23,169 nt of DNA from a virus, in IMG/VR virus record IMGVR_UViG_3300035698_003125, positions 1 to 23,169 of that record. One strand, written 5' to 3'. Shown one piece after another: positions 7,877 through 15,339 of this stretch. Position 1 is the first letter of the stretch, and every line of letters starts with the position of its first letter. The notes beneath the pieces are model-generated. The model was not told the origin of the DNA. It did no database searches and saw only the letters and a list, made by a program, of their open reading frames with translations. A program made the position numbers and the translations under genes.

Positions 7877-7923
7877 GGGGTGGATCTACTGGGGCGTAAT
7901 CCACTCCATACTGAGGAGAGTAT
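7877..7923 (+). promoter_or_regulatory. Two adjacent hairpins after the capsid gene
   Basis: The first stem is GGGGTGGAT (7877-7885) with ATCCACTCC (7899-7907), nine pairs including one G-U, with a 13-base loop. Immediately after it come ATACT (7908-7912) and AGTAT (7919-7923) around the loop GAGGAG. There is no T-tract, so full termination is unlikely. They may protect the 3' end of the capsid mRNA or attenuate read-through. Confidence 0.45.
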
Positions 7924-7944
7924 CTAAATTCTTTATTTATAATA

Positions 7945-8331
7945 ATGCAGAAAGTTGTTATTACAGCAGATAAATACAGAGAATGGAGAAAAGGAGATGT
8001 TCTTGACGTTACGCCAAACGAGGCGCACGCCTTGATTGATGCTAGTCTTGCACAGAAATATGAAGAAGTGTTAGAACCGTTATCTGAGGAAAAGGCCGTC
8101 TATAAAATGCCTAAACCGGAAGTAAAAGAAGTGAAAGAGAAAGAAACTAAAGAGATGGTCGCACCAGAAAAGCCGAAAAAGGTTGAGGTGGTAGACTTGG
8201 GAGGAAAGAATCAATGTGACATTTGTGGAAGAAGCTTTAAGAGTGGCAGAGGATTAGCTTTACATAAGAGAGTTCATTTAAAGGATAAGGAATTAAAAGC
8301 AGGAGCAGATAAGGTATATAAGACTAAATAG
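7945..8331 (+). CDS. Small head-region protein with a C2H2 zinc finger
   Basis: A 128-residue protein. Residues 1-45 (MQKVVITADKYREWRKGDV then DVTPNEAHALIDASLAQKY) resemble the short beta-rich N-terminal module of phage proteins encoded right after the capsid gene. Residues 46-85 are a Lys/Glu/Pro linker. Residues 91-111 are a textbook classical zinc finger, CDICGRSFKSGRGLALHKRVH: C91 and C94, then H107 and H111, spacing C-x2-C-x12-H-x3-H with the conserved Phe and Leu. Such fingers usually bind nucleic acid. The position suggests a decoration, connector-associated or packaged DNA-binding role, but this is inference. There is no Shine-Dalgarno; the leader is A/T-rich. Confidence 0.7.
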   Translation: MQKVVITADKYREWRKGDVLDVTPNEAHALIDASLAQKYEEVLEPLSEEKAVYKMPKPEVKEVKEKETKEMVAPEKPKKVEVVDLGGKNQCDICGRSFKSGRGLALHKRVHLKDKELKAGADKVYKTK

Positions 8332-8333
8332 AA

Positions 8334-8981
8334 ATGTTAGTTGATAATGCAATCACGACCGTACAAAGACTTAAAGACTACTTGGGTATAGACTCGACTA
8401 CTGCGACAGAGGATGACGTGCTAGAGAGGATTGTTAATTCGGTTACAGCGTTCGTTGAAAACTATACAGGCAGAAGAATCATGCAGACGGCTCACACGGC
8501 TGAATACCACGATGGGCATAGAGATGAGAGGATCATATTGGATAACTGGCCTGTTAGCACTACCGCAACGTTTACGTTACAGTACAGAGATTCTGGATCT
8601 AACGAGGACGATTGGGAAACTGTGGACGGTGAAGATTACTACATCAAGTACGAGAACGGTATGATTCATAAGATAGCTCAATCTAACTGGATGAAGGCAA
8701 TTCGAAAATATCGAGTAGCTTATACCGCAGGATTCGACTTCGACAATGCAACCAAGTTTTTAAGCGATACGGCGGCTGGAGATTTAGAGTTTGTAGCGTG
8801 GAAGTTAGGAAGCATAGCTTGGAATAAGAGAAAGTCCGACCCAGGAGTTAAATCTGAAAGACTGGGGGACTATGCGGTCAGCTTTATGGCAGGTGCGATG
8901 GAAGATGGAGACGTAAGAAGCATACTAGATAGATACCGAAGATTTGAGGTTGTTAGCGTTATGACACCAAAACATACATAA
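8334..8981 (+). CDS. Head-tail connector (HK97 gp6 / SPP1 gp15-like adaptor)
   Basis: A 215-residue protein. It starts with the family signature TTVQRLKDYLGIDSTTATED, then VLERIVNSVTAFVENYTGRR, and has a middle beta section with DNWPVSTTATFTLQYRD. The C-terminal half contains IRKYRVAYTAGF and helices ending KRKSDPGVKSERLGDY. This matches the Phage_connect / gp6-like family, which forms a dodecameric ring below the portal. Position two genes after the capsid fits. It begins two bases after the previous stop. A homing-endonuclease remnant lies just downstream. Confidence 0.85.
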   Translation: MLVDNAITTVQRLKDYLGIDSTTATEDDVLERIVNSVTAFVENYTGRRIMQTAHTAEYHDGHRDERIILDNWPVSTTATFTLQYRDSGSNEDDWETVDGEDYYIKYENGMIHKIAQSNWMKAIRKYRVAYTAGFDFDNATKFLSDTAAGDLEFVAWKLGSIAWNKRKSDPGVKSERLGDYAVSFMAGAMEDGDVRSILDRYRRFEVVSVMTPKHT

Positions 8982-9030
8982 GTTCTTTTAAAATTATAGT
9001 ATAATATATCTGTAAGCCTTTTAATATGAT

Positions 9031-9138
9031 GTGAATACAATAGAAGATGCAGTGAGATGTGACGAATTATGGGATAGAGAAAACGGGATAACTTTGTGCA
9101 AAGAATGTCATATGTTAGTTCACAGAAAAGAAAAATGA
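9031..9138 (+). pseudogene. C-terminal remnant of an HNH homing endonuclease
   Basis: A 35-codon frame from GTG 9031 to TGA 9136-9138 encodes AVRCDELWDRENGI then TLCKECHMLVH. It lines up with the last part of the intact HNH genes here: AIACKELFNINNGMTVCGTCHNEIH (split at GMT) in the 11415 gene, and IFDIENGIALCSECHK in the 18810 gene. The DNA-binding part and the first half of the HNH motif are gone, and a stop at 9022-9024 closes the frame upstream. TATAAT at 9000-9005 sits before it. The TGA overlaps the next gene's ATG. Confidence 0.8.
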
Positions 9139-9461
9139 TTGCCAATTTCTACGATAGACGAGTAATTTTATCGAGACTAAAGACAACAACTGGAGATAGA
9201 AAAGCGATGTCCACTACTGCGACTGTAGATTGCGGTATTCAAGAAATGGATAGAGTAGCTAGTACACAAATAGATCAGGTTCAGAACAGAGCGTGGATTG
9301 GATACTTCGAGGAAGGTACTGATATAAAAGAAGGAGATCTTATCAGGGATAACAATAGCGATAGAGATTATATTGTGCTAGAAGTCACCGACAAGGATTA
9401 CTACAGCACGTCTAACAAGCATCTTGAAGTTATTTTAACTGACTCAGAGAGCGATGAGTGA
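9135..9461 (+). CDS. Head closure / head-tail joining protein
   Basis: A 108-residue protein beginning MIANFYDRRVILSRLKTTTG. It has a middle section with IQEMDRVASTQIDQVQNRAWIGYF and ends with LIRDNNSDRDYIVLEVTDKD. Size, beta-barrel-like pattern and position between the connector and a gp10-like protein fit the stopper (gp16-like) head-tail joining family. The motif evidence alone is modest. I chose ATG 9135, which overlaps the remnant's TGA, rather than an upstream TTG (9096) that would add 13 residues belonging to the endonuclease remnant in another frame. It overlaps the next gene by eight bases. Confidence 0.65.
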   Translation: MIANFYDRRVILSRLKTTTGDRKAMSTTATVDCGIQEMDRVASTQIDQVQNRAWIGYFEEGTDIKEGDLIRDNNSDRDYIVLEVTDKDYYSTSNKHLEVILTDSESDE

Positions 9462-9855
9462 AGATATTAAGCTCAAAGTAAAAGGACAGCAAGATATAGC
9501 GAAGCTCGCTCGGAATGCCGCAGGAATCAAGATGAAGTCGGAGTTAGAGAAGATCATTAAGAAGGTTGCATTTACTGCAGAAGGCTCTATCAAGCAAGGT
9601 ATTACCGACGTTAAGGCTGTTGATACGGGATTTATGAGAGCCTCGACAAGAGTGACCTCTTTCAAGGCTGGAATGGAACCAGAAGCGAGAGTCGGACCTA
9701 CTGCTGGATATGCTATATATATTCACGAAGGTACAAGAAGAATGAAAGGAAGGCCGTTTATACCGCTTGGAATTAAAAAGGACGAGAAGAAGTTTTCAAA
9801 GATATTAGCAGAGGCTGGAAATAAAATAGTTATGAAGATAGTGGTAGGATTATGA
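9454..9855 (+). CDS. HK97 gp10-like neck/tail protein
   Basis: A 133-residue protein of the HK97-gp10 family. The diagnostic blocks are VDTGFMRASTRV (residues about 55-66), ARVGPTAGYAIYIHEGTRRMKG and RPFIPLGI, which match the family's VDTG-LR-S, VG-YA-Y-E-GT and RPF-P patterns. Members sit at the neck between head completion and tail terminator proteins. Overlaps with both neighbours indicate coupled translation. Confidence in the family is high; its exact structural role varies between phages. Confidence 0.85.
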   Translation: MSEDIKLKVKGQQDIAKLARNAAGIKMKSELEKIIKKVAFTAEGSIKQGITDVKAVDTGFMRASTRVTSFKAGMEPEARVGPTAGYAIYIHEGTRRMKGRPFIPLGIKKDEKKFSKILAEAGNKIVMKIVVGL

Positions 9856-10301
9856 GCTGGAACACGCTAACAACAGATCTATACGATTTAATTAATGATG
9901 CTAAAGAAACTTTAGAAATCGAGGAAGTATCGAAGTATCCGAAATTGACCTTTAAAAAGCATCCTGTTGTTACTATAACGATGAGCGACAACGAGAACGA
10001 GTTCGAGACTACAGCGGAGAACCAGAGGATTTATGCCTGGAAGTTGCGAGTGTTTTATGAAACGAAGCATACGTCAATACCAGGAGCTATAGATGCGTTG
10101 ATGCCTGTAGTTGATGACGTGATGGACAAGATAGACCAGGAGAACGATGCAACGGTAAGAACAGTTGGGACTGATATGCCAGCCAAGTACACATTTATAA
10201 ACATACTTGCTACACCTGGAGCTTGGTTCACGGTAGAAGATGGAAACGTTATATATAACGAATTTACAGTACGAATTAAAGTATCTGTATCAGTCTATTA
10301 G
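9852..10301 (+). CDS. Tail terminator / tail completion protein
   Basis: A 149-residue protein with an N-terminal helix (LTTDLYDLINDAKETLEI), then alternating strands with PVVTITMSDNENEFETTAEN and a long helix TSIPGAIDALMPVVDDVMDK. This is the helix-strand layout of lambda gpU / HK97 gp9-type terminators, which cap the tail tube. The call rests mainly on size, fold pattern and position between the gp10-like gene and the tail tube gene. The ATG overlaps the previous stop (ATGA). Confidence 0.65.
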   Translation: MSWNTLTTDLYDLINDAKETLEIEEVSKYPKLTFKKHPVVTITMSDNENEFETTAENQRIYAWKLRVFYETKHTSIPGAIDALMPVVDDVMDKIDQENDATVRTVGTDMPAKYTFINILATPGAWFTVEDGNVIYNEFTVRIKVSVSVY

Positions 10302-10305
10302 AAAA

Positions 10306-10353
10306 ATGTATCAAAAAGGACACAAACATAGCCTAGAGATAAGAATGGGTTGA
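10306..10353 (+). pseudogene. Possible N-terminal remnant of a homing endonuclease
   Basis: A 15-codon frame (MYQKGHKHSLEIRMG, then TGA) lies in the 97-base gap before the tail tube gene. KGHKHSLEIR resembles the NUMOD3-type motif (KGKKHSEETR) common in phage homing endonucleases. It is short, so this is tentative. The rest of the gap (10354-10398) is nearly pure A/T and holds an AATATTTT/AAAATATT inverted repeat (10353-10360, 10379-10386). Confidence 0.35.
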
Positions 10354-10398
10354 ATATTTTGAAGGTAAATAAAAATATAAAATATTAAATAAATAAAA

Positions 10399-11379
10399 AT
10401 GAGTAAATTCGGAGGTCGAGAGGTTGATCTTGGTGTAGCTCGTGAGTCTACAAGAGGAGATGCAGTAGCACCTACATGGTGGATTCCACGGGTTGATTTA
10501 ACCTTTGATGATAAGGTTACAAAAGCTCGGATATCGTCTGGAGTTGGAACCCAGGAAGATAGCGAGCAAGCGCACGTTACTACGAAGTTTGCAGATGGAG
10601 ATGTCGGCGCAGAAGTGCGGGACCTTTCCTTCGGAATACTTCTAAGGTCTATACTTGGGACGTTGAACTCTGCAGGACCAGTTTTGGGGGCGTATACACA
10701 TACGTTCACGATATTGGACTCTGCTCAACCGCCAAGCATGACTTTTACTATTGTTGATCCGAATAAAACGGATGAATATAGAAATGTTGTACTGTCAGAG
10801 TTGACGCTTACGTCAGAGCTTGACGACCTGTTGCGGTTCACCGCTACGTTCATGGGATTTACTTCTAAAGGATCAAGCGCAACCACTGATTACACAGCAG
10901 AGAGCAAGTTTGCAAAACAGCATGGAGTGTTCAGAGTAGCCGGTTCGATTGCTGGATTAACTGCTGCAAGCAACTTGAGTATCAAGTCCGCAAGCGTAAC
11001 GTTCAGCAGGAATATAACGATGGATGATGTGTTGGGATCTGCAGAACCAGAGGACTTTCTGAGCCAGAGTTTTTCGTGTGAAGGTCAGTTAGCACTCAAC
11101 TATGAGAACGATACATGGAAGGAATATGTAAGAAATGGTACTTATAGAGCACTTAGATTGCAATGGGTAAATACAGATGTAGACATTCCAGGAGGAACGA
11201 CAAATCCGAGCTTGACGCTAGAGATGCCAAAAGTGGACTGGATGGATTGGGACCCGAACTATGCATTGGATGAGATAGTGAGTCAGAACGTTAGCTTCAA
11301 AGCTAATAGAAGTCTAGAAGAACGTGAAGCTATGGTGAGTGTAGTTCTTATAAACGAGAACAGCGGAGTGACCTATTGA
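10399..11379 (+). CDS. Major tail tube protein
   Basis: A 326-residue protein opening MSKFGGREVDLGVARESTRG and WWIPRVDLTFDDKVTKAR, followed by repeated beta motifs (HTFTILDSAQPPSMTFTIVD, LSELTLTSELDDLLRFTATF, ASVTFSRNITMDDVLGSAEP). The pattern matches tail tube proteins of siphoviruses, and the position between terminator and chaperone genes is the standard one. It has no Shine-Dalgarno but an A-rich leader (AAATAAATAAAA), notable for a highly expressed gene. The C-terminal third contains further strands, possibly an extra domain. Confidence 0.85.
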   Translation: MSKFGGREVDLGVARESTRGDAVAPTWWIPRVDLTFDDKVTKARISSGVGTQEDSEQAHVTTKFADGDVGAEVRDLSFGILLRSILGTLNSAGPVLGAYTHTFTILDSAQPPSMTFTIVDPNKTDEYRNVVLSELTLTSELDDLLRFTATFMGFTSKGSSATTDYTAESKFAKQHGVFRVAGSIAGLTAASNLSIKSASVTFSRNITMDDVLGSAEPEDFLSQSFSCEGQLALNYENDTWKEYVRNGTYRALRLQWVNTDVDIPGGTTNPSLTLEMPKVDWMDWDPNYALDEIVSQNVSFKANRSLEEREAMVSVVLINENSGVTY

Positions 11380-11414
11380 TGTGATTGATGTTGATATAGT
11401 AGTATAATTGGTAC

Positions 11415-12065
11415 ATGAAAACGGGAAAGATCATAAAGTGTAAATTATGTGAGAACGAAGTTTACAGATATCCAAGTCAGTTGAAAATTGGGTATAGATT
11501 TTGTTCTAGGAAGTGTTGGCATGAGTATATTAAGAAGTCATGTCCATGGAAAGGAAGACCATTAACAACAGAGCAGGCTGATGGCCTAGAGAAAGGACGT
11601 AAGATATATCAGGAACGAATTGAGACGCATGGAGTAGCTAAAAGTACTAGGAAGTTGATAAGTAAGTCACTTATTGGGAATACTCGAACGAAAGGTAGAA
11701 AGGCATCATTGGAAACTATTGAAAAGATACGTAAGAGTTCGATTAAGAATGCTAAGCGTGGTAAAGATAGTCATTGGTGGAAAGGTGGGATTGCCACCTT
11801 GCAGAATGCGGTACGGAATACAGGTAAATATAAACAATGGAGGAAGGTGGTTTTTGAAAGAGATTGTTATATTTGTCAGAAGTGTGGAGTTAAAGGTAAA
11901 TTGAAAGCACATCACATAAAAACCTTTACAAAGATTAGAAAGGAGAATGGATTTGAAGATGTTAAAAGTGCGATTGCTTGTAAAGAATTATTTAATATTA
12001 ATAATGGAATGACTGTTTGTGGGACTTGTCACAATGAGATTCACGGAAGAGTCATACCATATTAA
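11415..12065 (+). CDS. HNH homing endonuclease with N-terminal zinc finger
   Basis: A 216-residue protein. Residues 8-40 are a CxxC...CxxxC finger (CKLCENEVYRY, FCSRKCWHEY). Residues about 85-115 contain a NUMOD3-like segment (KGRKASLETIEKIRKSS). Residues 140-212 are an HNH nuclease: KQWRKVVFERDCYICQKCG, KLKAHHIKTF, NINNGMTVCGTCHNEIH. The paired histidines, the asparagine and the two CxxC pairs are all present, so it is probably active. It sits between the tail tube and chaperone genes. A TATAAT at 11403-11408 lies just before the ATG. There is no clear Shine-Dalgarno. Confidence 0.9.
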   Translation: MKTGKIIKCKLCENEVYRYPSQLKIGYRFCSRKCWHEYIKKSCPWKGRPLTTEQADGLEKGRKIYQERIETHGVAKSTRKLISKSLIGNTRTKGRKASLETIEKIRKSSIKNAKRGKDSHWWKGGIATLQNAVRNTGKYKQWRKVVFERDCYICQKCGVKGKLKAHHIKTFTKIRKENGFEDVKSAIACKELFNINNGMTVCGTCHNEIHGRVIPY

Positions 12066-12091
12066 ATCTAAATTGTAACGCCCCATCAAAG

Positions 12092-12421
12092 ATGGCTTTT
12101 GTTTTAATTCGGGAGATAAAACTCGACAAGTACGGAGACGACTGGAAAGGTTGCTCCGTAAAGCTGAGAGAACCTACTGTAGAAGAGATTCAAGGTATGG
12201 CGCAGGAGGTAGATACTAAGGAGGAGGAGGTTGAGAAGAATATCGATGCTGTAAGAGGACTTGTAGAAAGATGTTTTGTAAGTGGAACGGCTTTTGATGG
12301 AGAGAAGATTGTAAAGATAAAGGCAGAGAATGTTTCAGATCTTCCATATTCAATCTATAAGGAGTGCCTCGATTTTTTAGTGCAAGGTTCGGTGGATGGG
12401 TCGAAGGCTACAAGCGAGTAG
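12092..12421 (+). CDS. Tail assembly chaperone, short form (gpG-like)
   Basis: A 109-residue protein starting MAFVLIREIKLDKYGDDWKG, with VKLREPTVEEIQGMAQEVDT and a Cys/Phe-containing helix near the end. It is encoded just upstream of the tape measure gene, where siphoviruses encode G and the frameshifted GT. Its 3' end overlaps a second frame (12364-12642) with no ribosome binding site of its own, linked by a slippery heptamer. Chaperones of this class bind the tape measure protein and recruit tail tube subunits. The insertion of an HNH gene between tube and chaperone genes is the only departure from the usual order. Confidence 0.8.
   Translation: MAFVLIREIKLDKYGDDWKGCSVKLREPTVEEIQGMAQEVDTKEEEVEKNIDAVRGLVERCFVSGTAFDGEKIVKIKAENVSDLPYSIYKECLDFLVQGSVDGSKATSE
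12373..12379 (+). promoter_or_regulatory. -1 programmed ribosomal frameshift site (TTTTTTA)
   Basis: T-TTT-TTA is in exactly the phase required for -1 slippage: the gene G codons are gat ttt tta. Slipping leads into the open frame ending at 12642, whereas the zero frame stops at 12421. No downstream stimulatory structure was established. Confidence 0.85.
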
Positions 12422-12642
12422 TTGCGGAAGCGATACTCGGTCACAGTAGTGACGACACTGCAAAGCGGATCGAAGTAAATGAATATCTGGCGCAATACGA
12501 GTATCGAAGGATGTTCGGATTGAGTTGGAGCGAGTTTATCAAAGAACCGTATTATGTGTATTTGATGAACCTAATGATTCATACGATACGCAAGCAAAAC
12601 GAAGCAAAATCTGTAAAGAGAAAGCATGGCACAAACCACTGA
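12379..12642 (+). CDS. Tail assembly chaperone extension (T part of gpGT-like fusion)
   Basis: The -1 frame entered after the TTTTTTA heptamer adds 87 residues, giving a fusion of 183 residues (96 from G plus this part). The extension begins SARFGGWVEGYKRVVAEAIL and contains YLAQYEYRRMFGLSWSEFIK, a pattern seen in the T domain of siphovirus chaperones, which binds the tail tube protein. An ATG at 12364 exists in this frame but has no ribosome binding site, so the fusion is the likely product. The end overlaps the tape measure start by 17 bases. Confidence 0.8.
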   Translation, partial: SARFGGWVEGYKRVVAEAILGHSSDDTAKRIEVNEYLAQYEYRRMFGLSWSEFIKEPYYVYLMNLMIHTIRKQNEAKSVKRKHGTNH

Positions 12643-14998
12643 ACAAAAACTAAACATCGTAATATCTGCTAAGGATAAAGCAACAAAGGCGTTTAAAGAC
12701 CTTTCCAAATCTGCATTAGTAGCAACTGCGAGTATAACTGCATTAAGTGCGGTTTCTTTAAAACTGGCTACCGATGCTGCACGAGGTATCGACCTCGAAC
12801 GAGGATTCGTCCGTAATTTCAAAACAGACGTAGAGGATGGTCTGAATGTTCTTCGGACTGCTTCTAAAGGTACGATTGCCGACATAGACTTAATGGCAAC
12901 TTCTAACCGAGCTGCGTTACTTGGCGTTTCCGACAATGTAGAAGATCTTTCTGCGGTAATGCAGACAGCACGACTAAGAGGTATGGAAATGGGAATGGAT
13001 ACCACGCAAGCGTTCAACGATCTTGTTACTGGTATCGGACGTGGTTCACCATTGATTCTTGATAACCTTGGTATTCTAATTCCAGACGCGCTCAAGCAGA
13101 TGCGTGGTCAGATAAGCGATGCGGAGTTTAAGCAGACTCTTTTAAATATAGCGATCCTCGATGGAGCGATCATAGCTGAGGACTATGCGAATAAGACGTT
13201 GACCGCTTCCGATAAAATATCCCAAATGAAGGCTTCTGTAAAGAATACCGCCGACACGTTAGGTCGAGCTTTACTTCCTGCTGTAGCTGCTGTTGCACAG
13301 TTTATAACTAATTTGTTTATGGGAGTCTCTGCTTTTATTATCAGGAATAAAGGCTTGATAATGACGCTTATAAAGGTTGCCGCAGCTATTGGTGCTGCGA
13401 TTGTAGTATTCAATGTGATGTCGAAGGTGGTCGCTATCGGGTCTGCCGTTATGCAACTTTTTACCGTAAAGGCAGCACAAGCGACTATTGCTACTATCTC
13501 GCTGAACGTTGCAGCTCTTGCATTAACTGCGGGGTTTTTAATTCTTGCTGCTGTTGTTGCGAAGGTGGTGTCAGATAAGATGAGAGCGTTTAATAAATCG
13601 TTAAAGGAACAACAGAAAGAAGCTTCTGGTGCTGGTGATGCGAGTGAGATTTTAGGAAAATTGTACGATCAAATGGGTAGTGCTGGAAAGAAGGCAGGTA
13701 AAGATACGGAAGAGGCTATGAAGAGAGCGAAGGAGAGTATTGTTGATCTGTACCAGCAAATAGACAAAGAGAATCAGCAATTCAACGAGCAGTTAGCAAA
13801 ACTAGAAGAACAGATACTTGGTCGTCTTTCGACAAATAAAAAAGCATTGAAGAAAGAAGAAGGTGCCTTCAAAAATGCGATTGACGAGCAGAGAAAGGCT
13901 CAGGAAAAAGAATTTAATAAGCAAAAAAGTGAGAATGTGGATCGATTACGTAGCGTTAAGGATAGATTGGATGAAGAGGTTGCAAAAGGAGATGAGGCAA
14001 GCCAAGAGAGGATAAAGCAATTACAAGACGCTGTTAGAGAGGAAGAGTCGTTAGGATCAAAAAGACTGGACTCCGTTAACAAAAAATTCGAGGACGAGAC
14101 TAAAAAATTAAAAGACGAGTACGATGAAAGGACCAATGCCTTAAAAACAAAGATCACGGAAGATGAGGCTCTTTTAAAAGATCATGCAAAAGTTATTAGC
14201 GAAATTAATCACGATATTGTTCGGGACGAAATACAAACATTGGTAGATTCTCATAATGAACGGTTAGCACAACTGCAAACCCAGATAGACAAGGAAGTAG
14301 AAGAATACGAGCGTGGTGGTGCTGGATTCGAAGACACGTTGGGTGGAATGGAAATAGATTGGACTGAGTTTCAAGGCTGGATGGAAGGACAAGGATTTGA
14401 TTGGGGTAAGGCTATGGAAGTAAATGATCTGAGTTTTACGATGAAAGATATAACCAGTACAATTAGTGATTTTTGGGATATGATGGTTGTCGGGTTTGCG
14501 ATTGGTATTGGAAACCTTTCTATAAATGTAGCCAAGGCCAACGTAGCTATTAAAAGGTTTATAGAGGATGCCGTTGATAGTATCTCATGGTTAGATAGAA
14601 TCCTCGATTCATCCTTACAAAGAAAGATTAAAGAGGCCGAATCAAGTCAAAAACATTGGGAAAGTGTTACGACCTCTTTGGAAAATGATCTTAATGCTAT
14701 GAGAAAGAAGTTTGATAATAGGCAATTCGGAGGTCTTGCGTCAGGTCAAACGCTTGTAGGAGAGAGAGGTCCTGAGATAGTGGATTTGCCAGAAGGTAGC
14801 AGAGTATACAGCAACGAACAATCTAAACTGCAACCAAGAGAGAGAGCAGGATCTCCTGTAAATATCAATGTACAAATACCGTTGTACGCAGGAAGCGATG
14901 CAGAGAAGAAACGAATCGCAGAAGATTTGTGGAGAGAGATAGTGAGTCTTGCCAAGTCGAGAGGAACTACACCAAATGAATTATTACAATTTACATAG
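12626..14998 (+). CDS. Tape measure protein
   Basis: A 790-residue protein. The N-terminal third (LNIVISAKDKATKAFKDLSK, then ATSNRAALLGVSDNVEDLSA and GRGSPLILDNLGILIPDALK) is the usual tape measure start. Three hydrophobic segments lie at about 213-237, 242-277 and 287-316. Residues about 320-570 are a long Lys/Glu coiled coil. The C-terminus has the typical FGGLASGQTLVGERGPEIVD. In this family length sets the tail length; at roughly 0.15 nm per residue this suggests a tail near 120 nm (inference). No peptidase or lysozyme domain is evident. Confidence 0.95.
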   Translation: MAQTTEQKLNIVISAKDKATKAFKDLSKSALVATASITALSAVSLKLATDAARGIDLERGFVRNFKTDVEDGLNVLRTASKGTIADIDLMATSNRAALLGVSDNVEDLSAVMQTARLRGMEMGMDTTQAFNDLVTGIGRGSPLILDNLGILIPDALKQMRGQISDAEFKQTLLNIAILDGAIIAEDYANKTLTASDKISQMKASVKNTADTLGRALLPAVAAVAQFITNLFMGVSAFIIRNKGLIMTLIKVAAAIGAAIVVFNVMSKVVAIGSAVMQLFTVKAAQATIATISLNVAALALTAGFLILAAVVAKVVSDKMRAFNKSLKEQQKEASGAGDASEILGKLYDQMGSAGKKAGKDTEEAMKRAKESIVDLYQQIDKENQQFNEQLAKLEEQILGRLSTNKKALKKEEGAFKNAIDEQRKAQEKEFNKQKSENVDRLRSVKDRLDEEVAKGDEASQERIKQLQDAVREEESLGSKRLDSVNKKFEDETKKLKDEYDERTNALKTKITEDEALLKDHAKVISEINHDIVRDEIQTLVDSHNERLAQLQTQIDKEVEEYERGGAGFEDTLGGMEIDWTEFQGWMEGQGFDWGKAMEVNDLSFTMKDITSTISDFWDMMVVGFAIGIGNLSINVAKANVAIKRFIEDAVDSISWLDRILDSSLQRKIKEAESSQKHWESVTTSLENDLNAMRKKFDNRQFGGLASGQTLVGERGPEIVDLPEGSRVYSNEQSKLQPRERAGSPVNINVQIPLYAGSDAEKKRIAEDLWREIVSLAKSRGTTPNELLQFT

Positions 14999-15339
14999 TG
15001 GCTTACATTTTAGGGGCTGTAACATTAAAAAACCCGACAGAGTTCACCAGAACACAGGTGGAAATATCTGCTGAGAATACATCGATCACAGGACGTAGTA
15101 CGAAGGATATATTCAAGCGGAAAGAGCAGTTCGTTTTGATGTGGGATTCTTTAACACAAGCTCAGGTAGCTGAGATATTATCGGAATATAATTTACAAGA
15201 AACTCGTTCTTTTCGAGTAACGGAAACCAGCTTGACCATTGCTGCTACGGACGTGCATATTGATCTGCCAGAACGGTTGTATCATAAAGGTGCAGACTAT
15301 CGAGAAGGTATGGAGCTAATTTTAACAGAGGTGCTGTAG
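14998..15339 (+). CDS. Small distal tail protein (Dit-like position)
   Basis: A 113-residue beta-rich protein with a GTG start sharing a base with the tape measure stop. It contains LKNPTEFTRTQVEISAENTS and ends LYHKGADYREGMELILTEV, which looks like a natural C-terminus rather than an interrupted exon. It lies between the tape measure and hub genes, where the distal tail protein is encoded. I cannot confirm a named family. The stop codon directly abuts the ATG of the HNH gene at 15340. Confidence 0.6.
   Translation: MAYILGAVTLKNPTEFTRTQVEISAENTSITGRSTKDIFKRKEQFVLMWDSLTQAQVAEILSEYNLQETRSFRVTETSLTIAATDVHIDLPERLYHKGADYREGMELILTEVL

Noticed and set aside
9000-9005. TATAAT as an annotated promoter
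   Set aside because: No matching -35 at proper spacing; in this AT-rich DNA a TATAAT alone is weak evidence, so it is only mentioned as a finding.
9096-9134. Upstream TTG start for the head closure gene
   Set aside because: The added 13 residues lie over the HNH remnant in another frame; ATG 9135 gives a better family-like N-terminus and an ATGA overlap.
12364-12378. Independent start at ATG 12364 for the second chaperone frame
   Set aside because: There is no ribosome binding site and the slippery heptamer in the right phase explains its expression.
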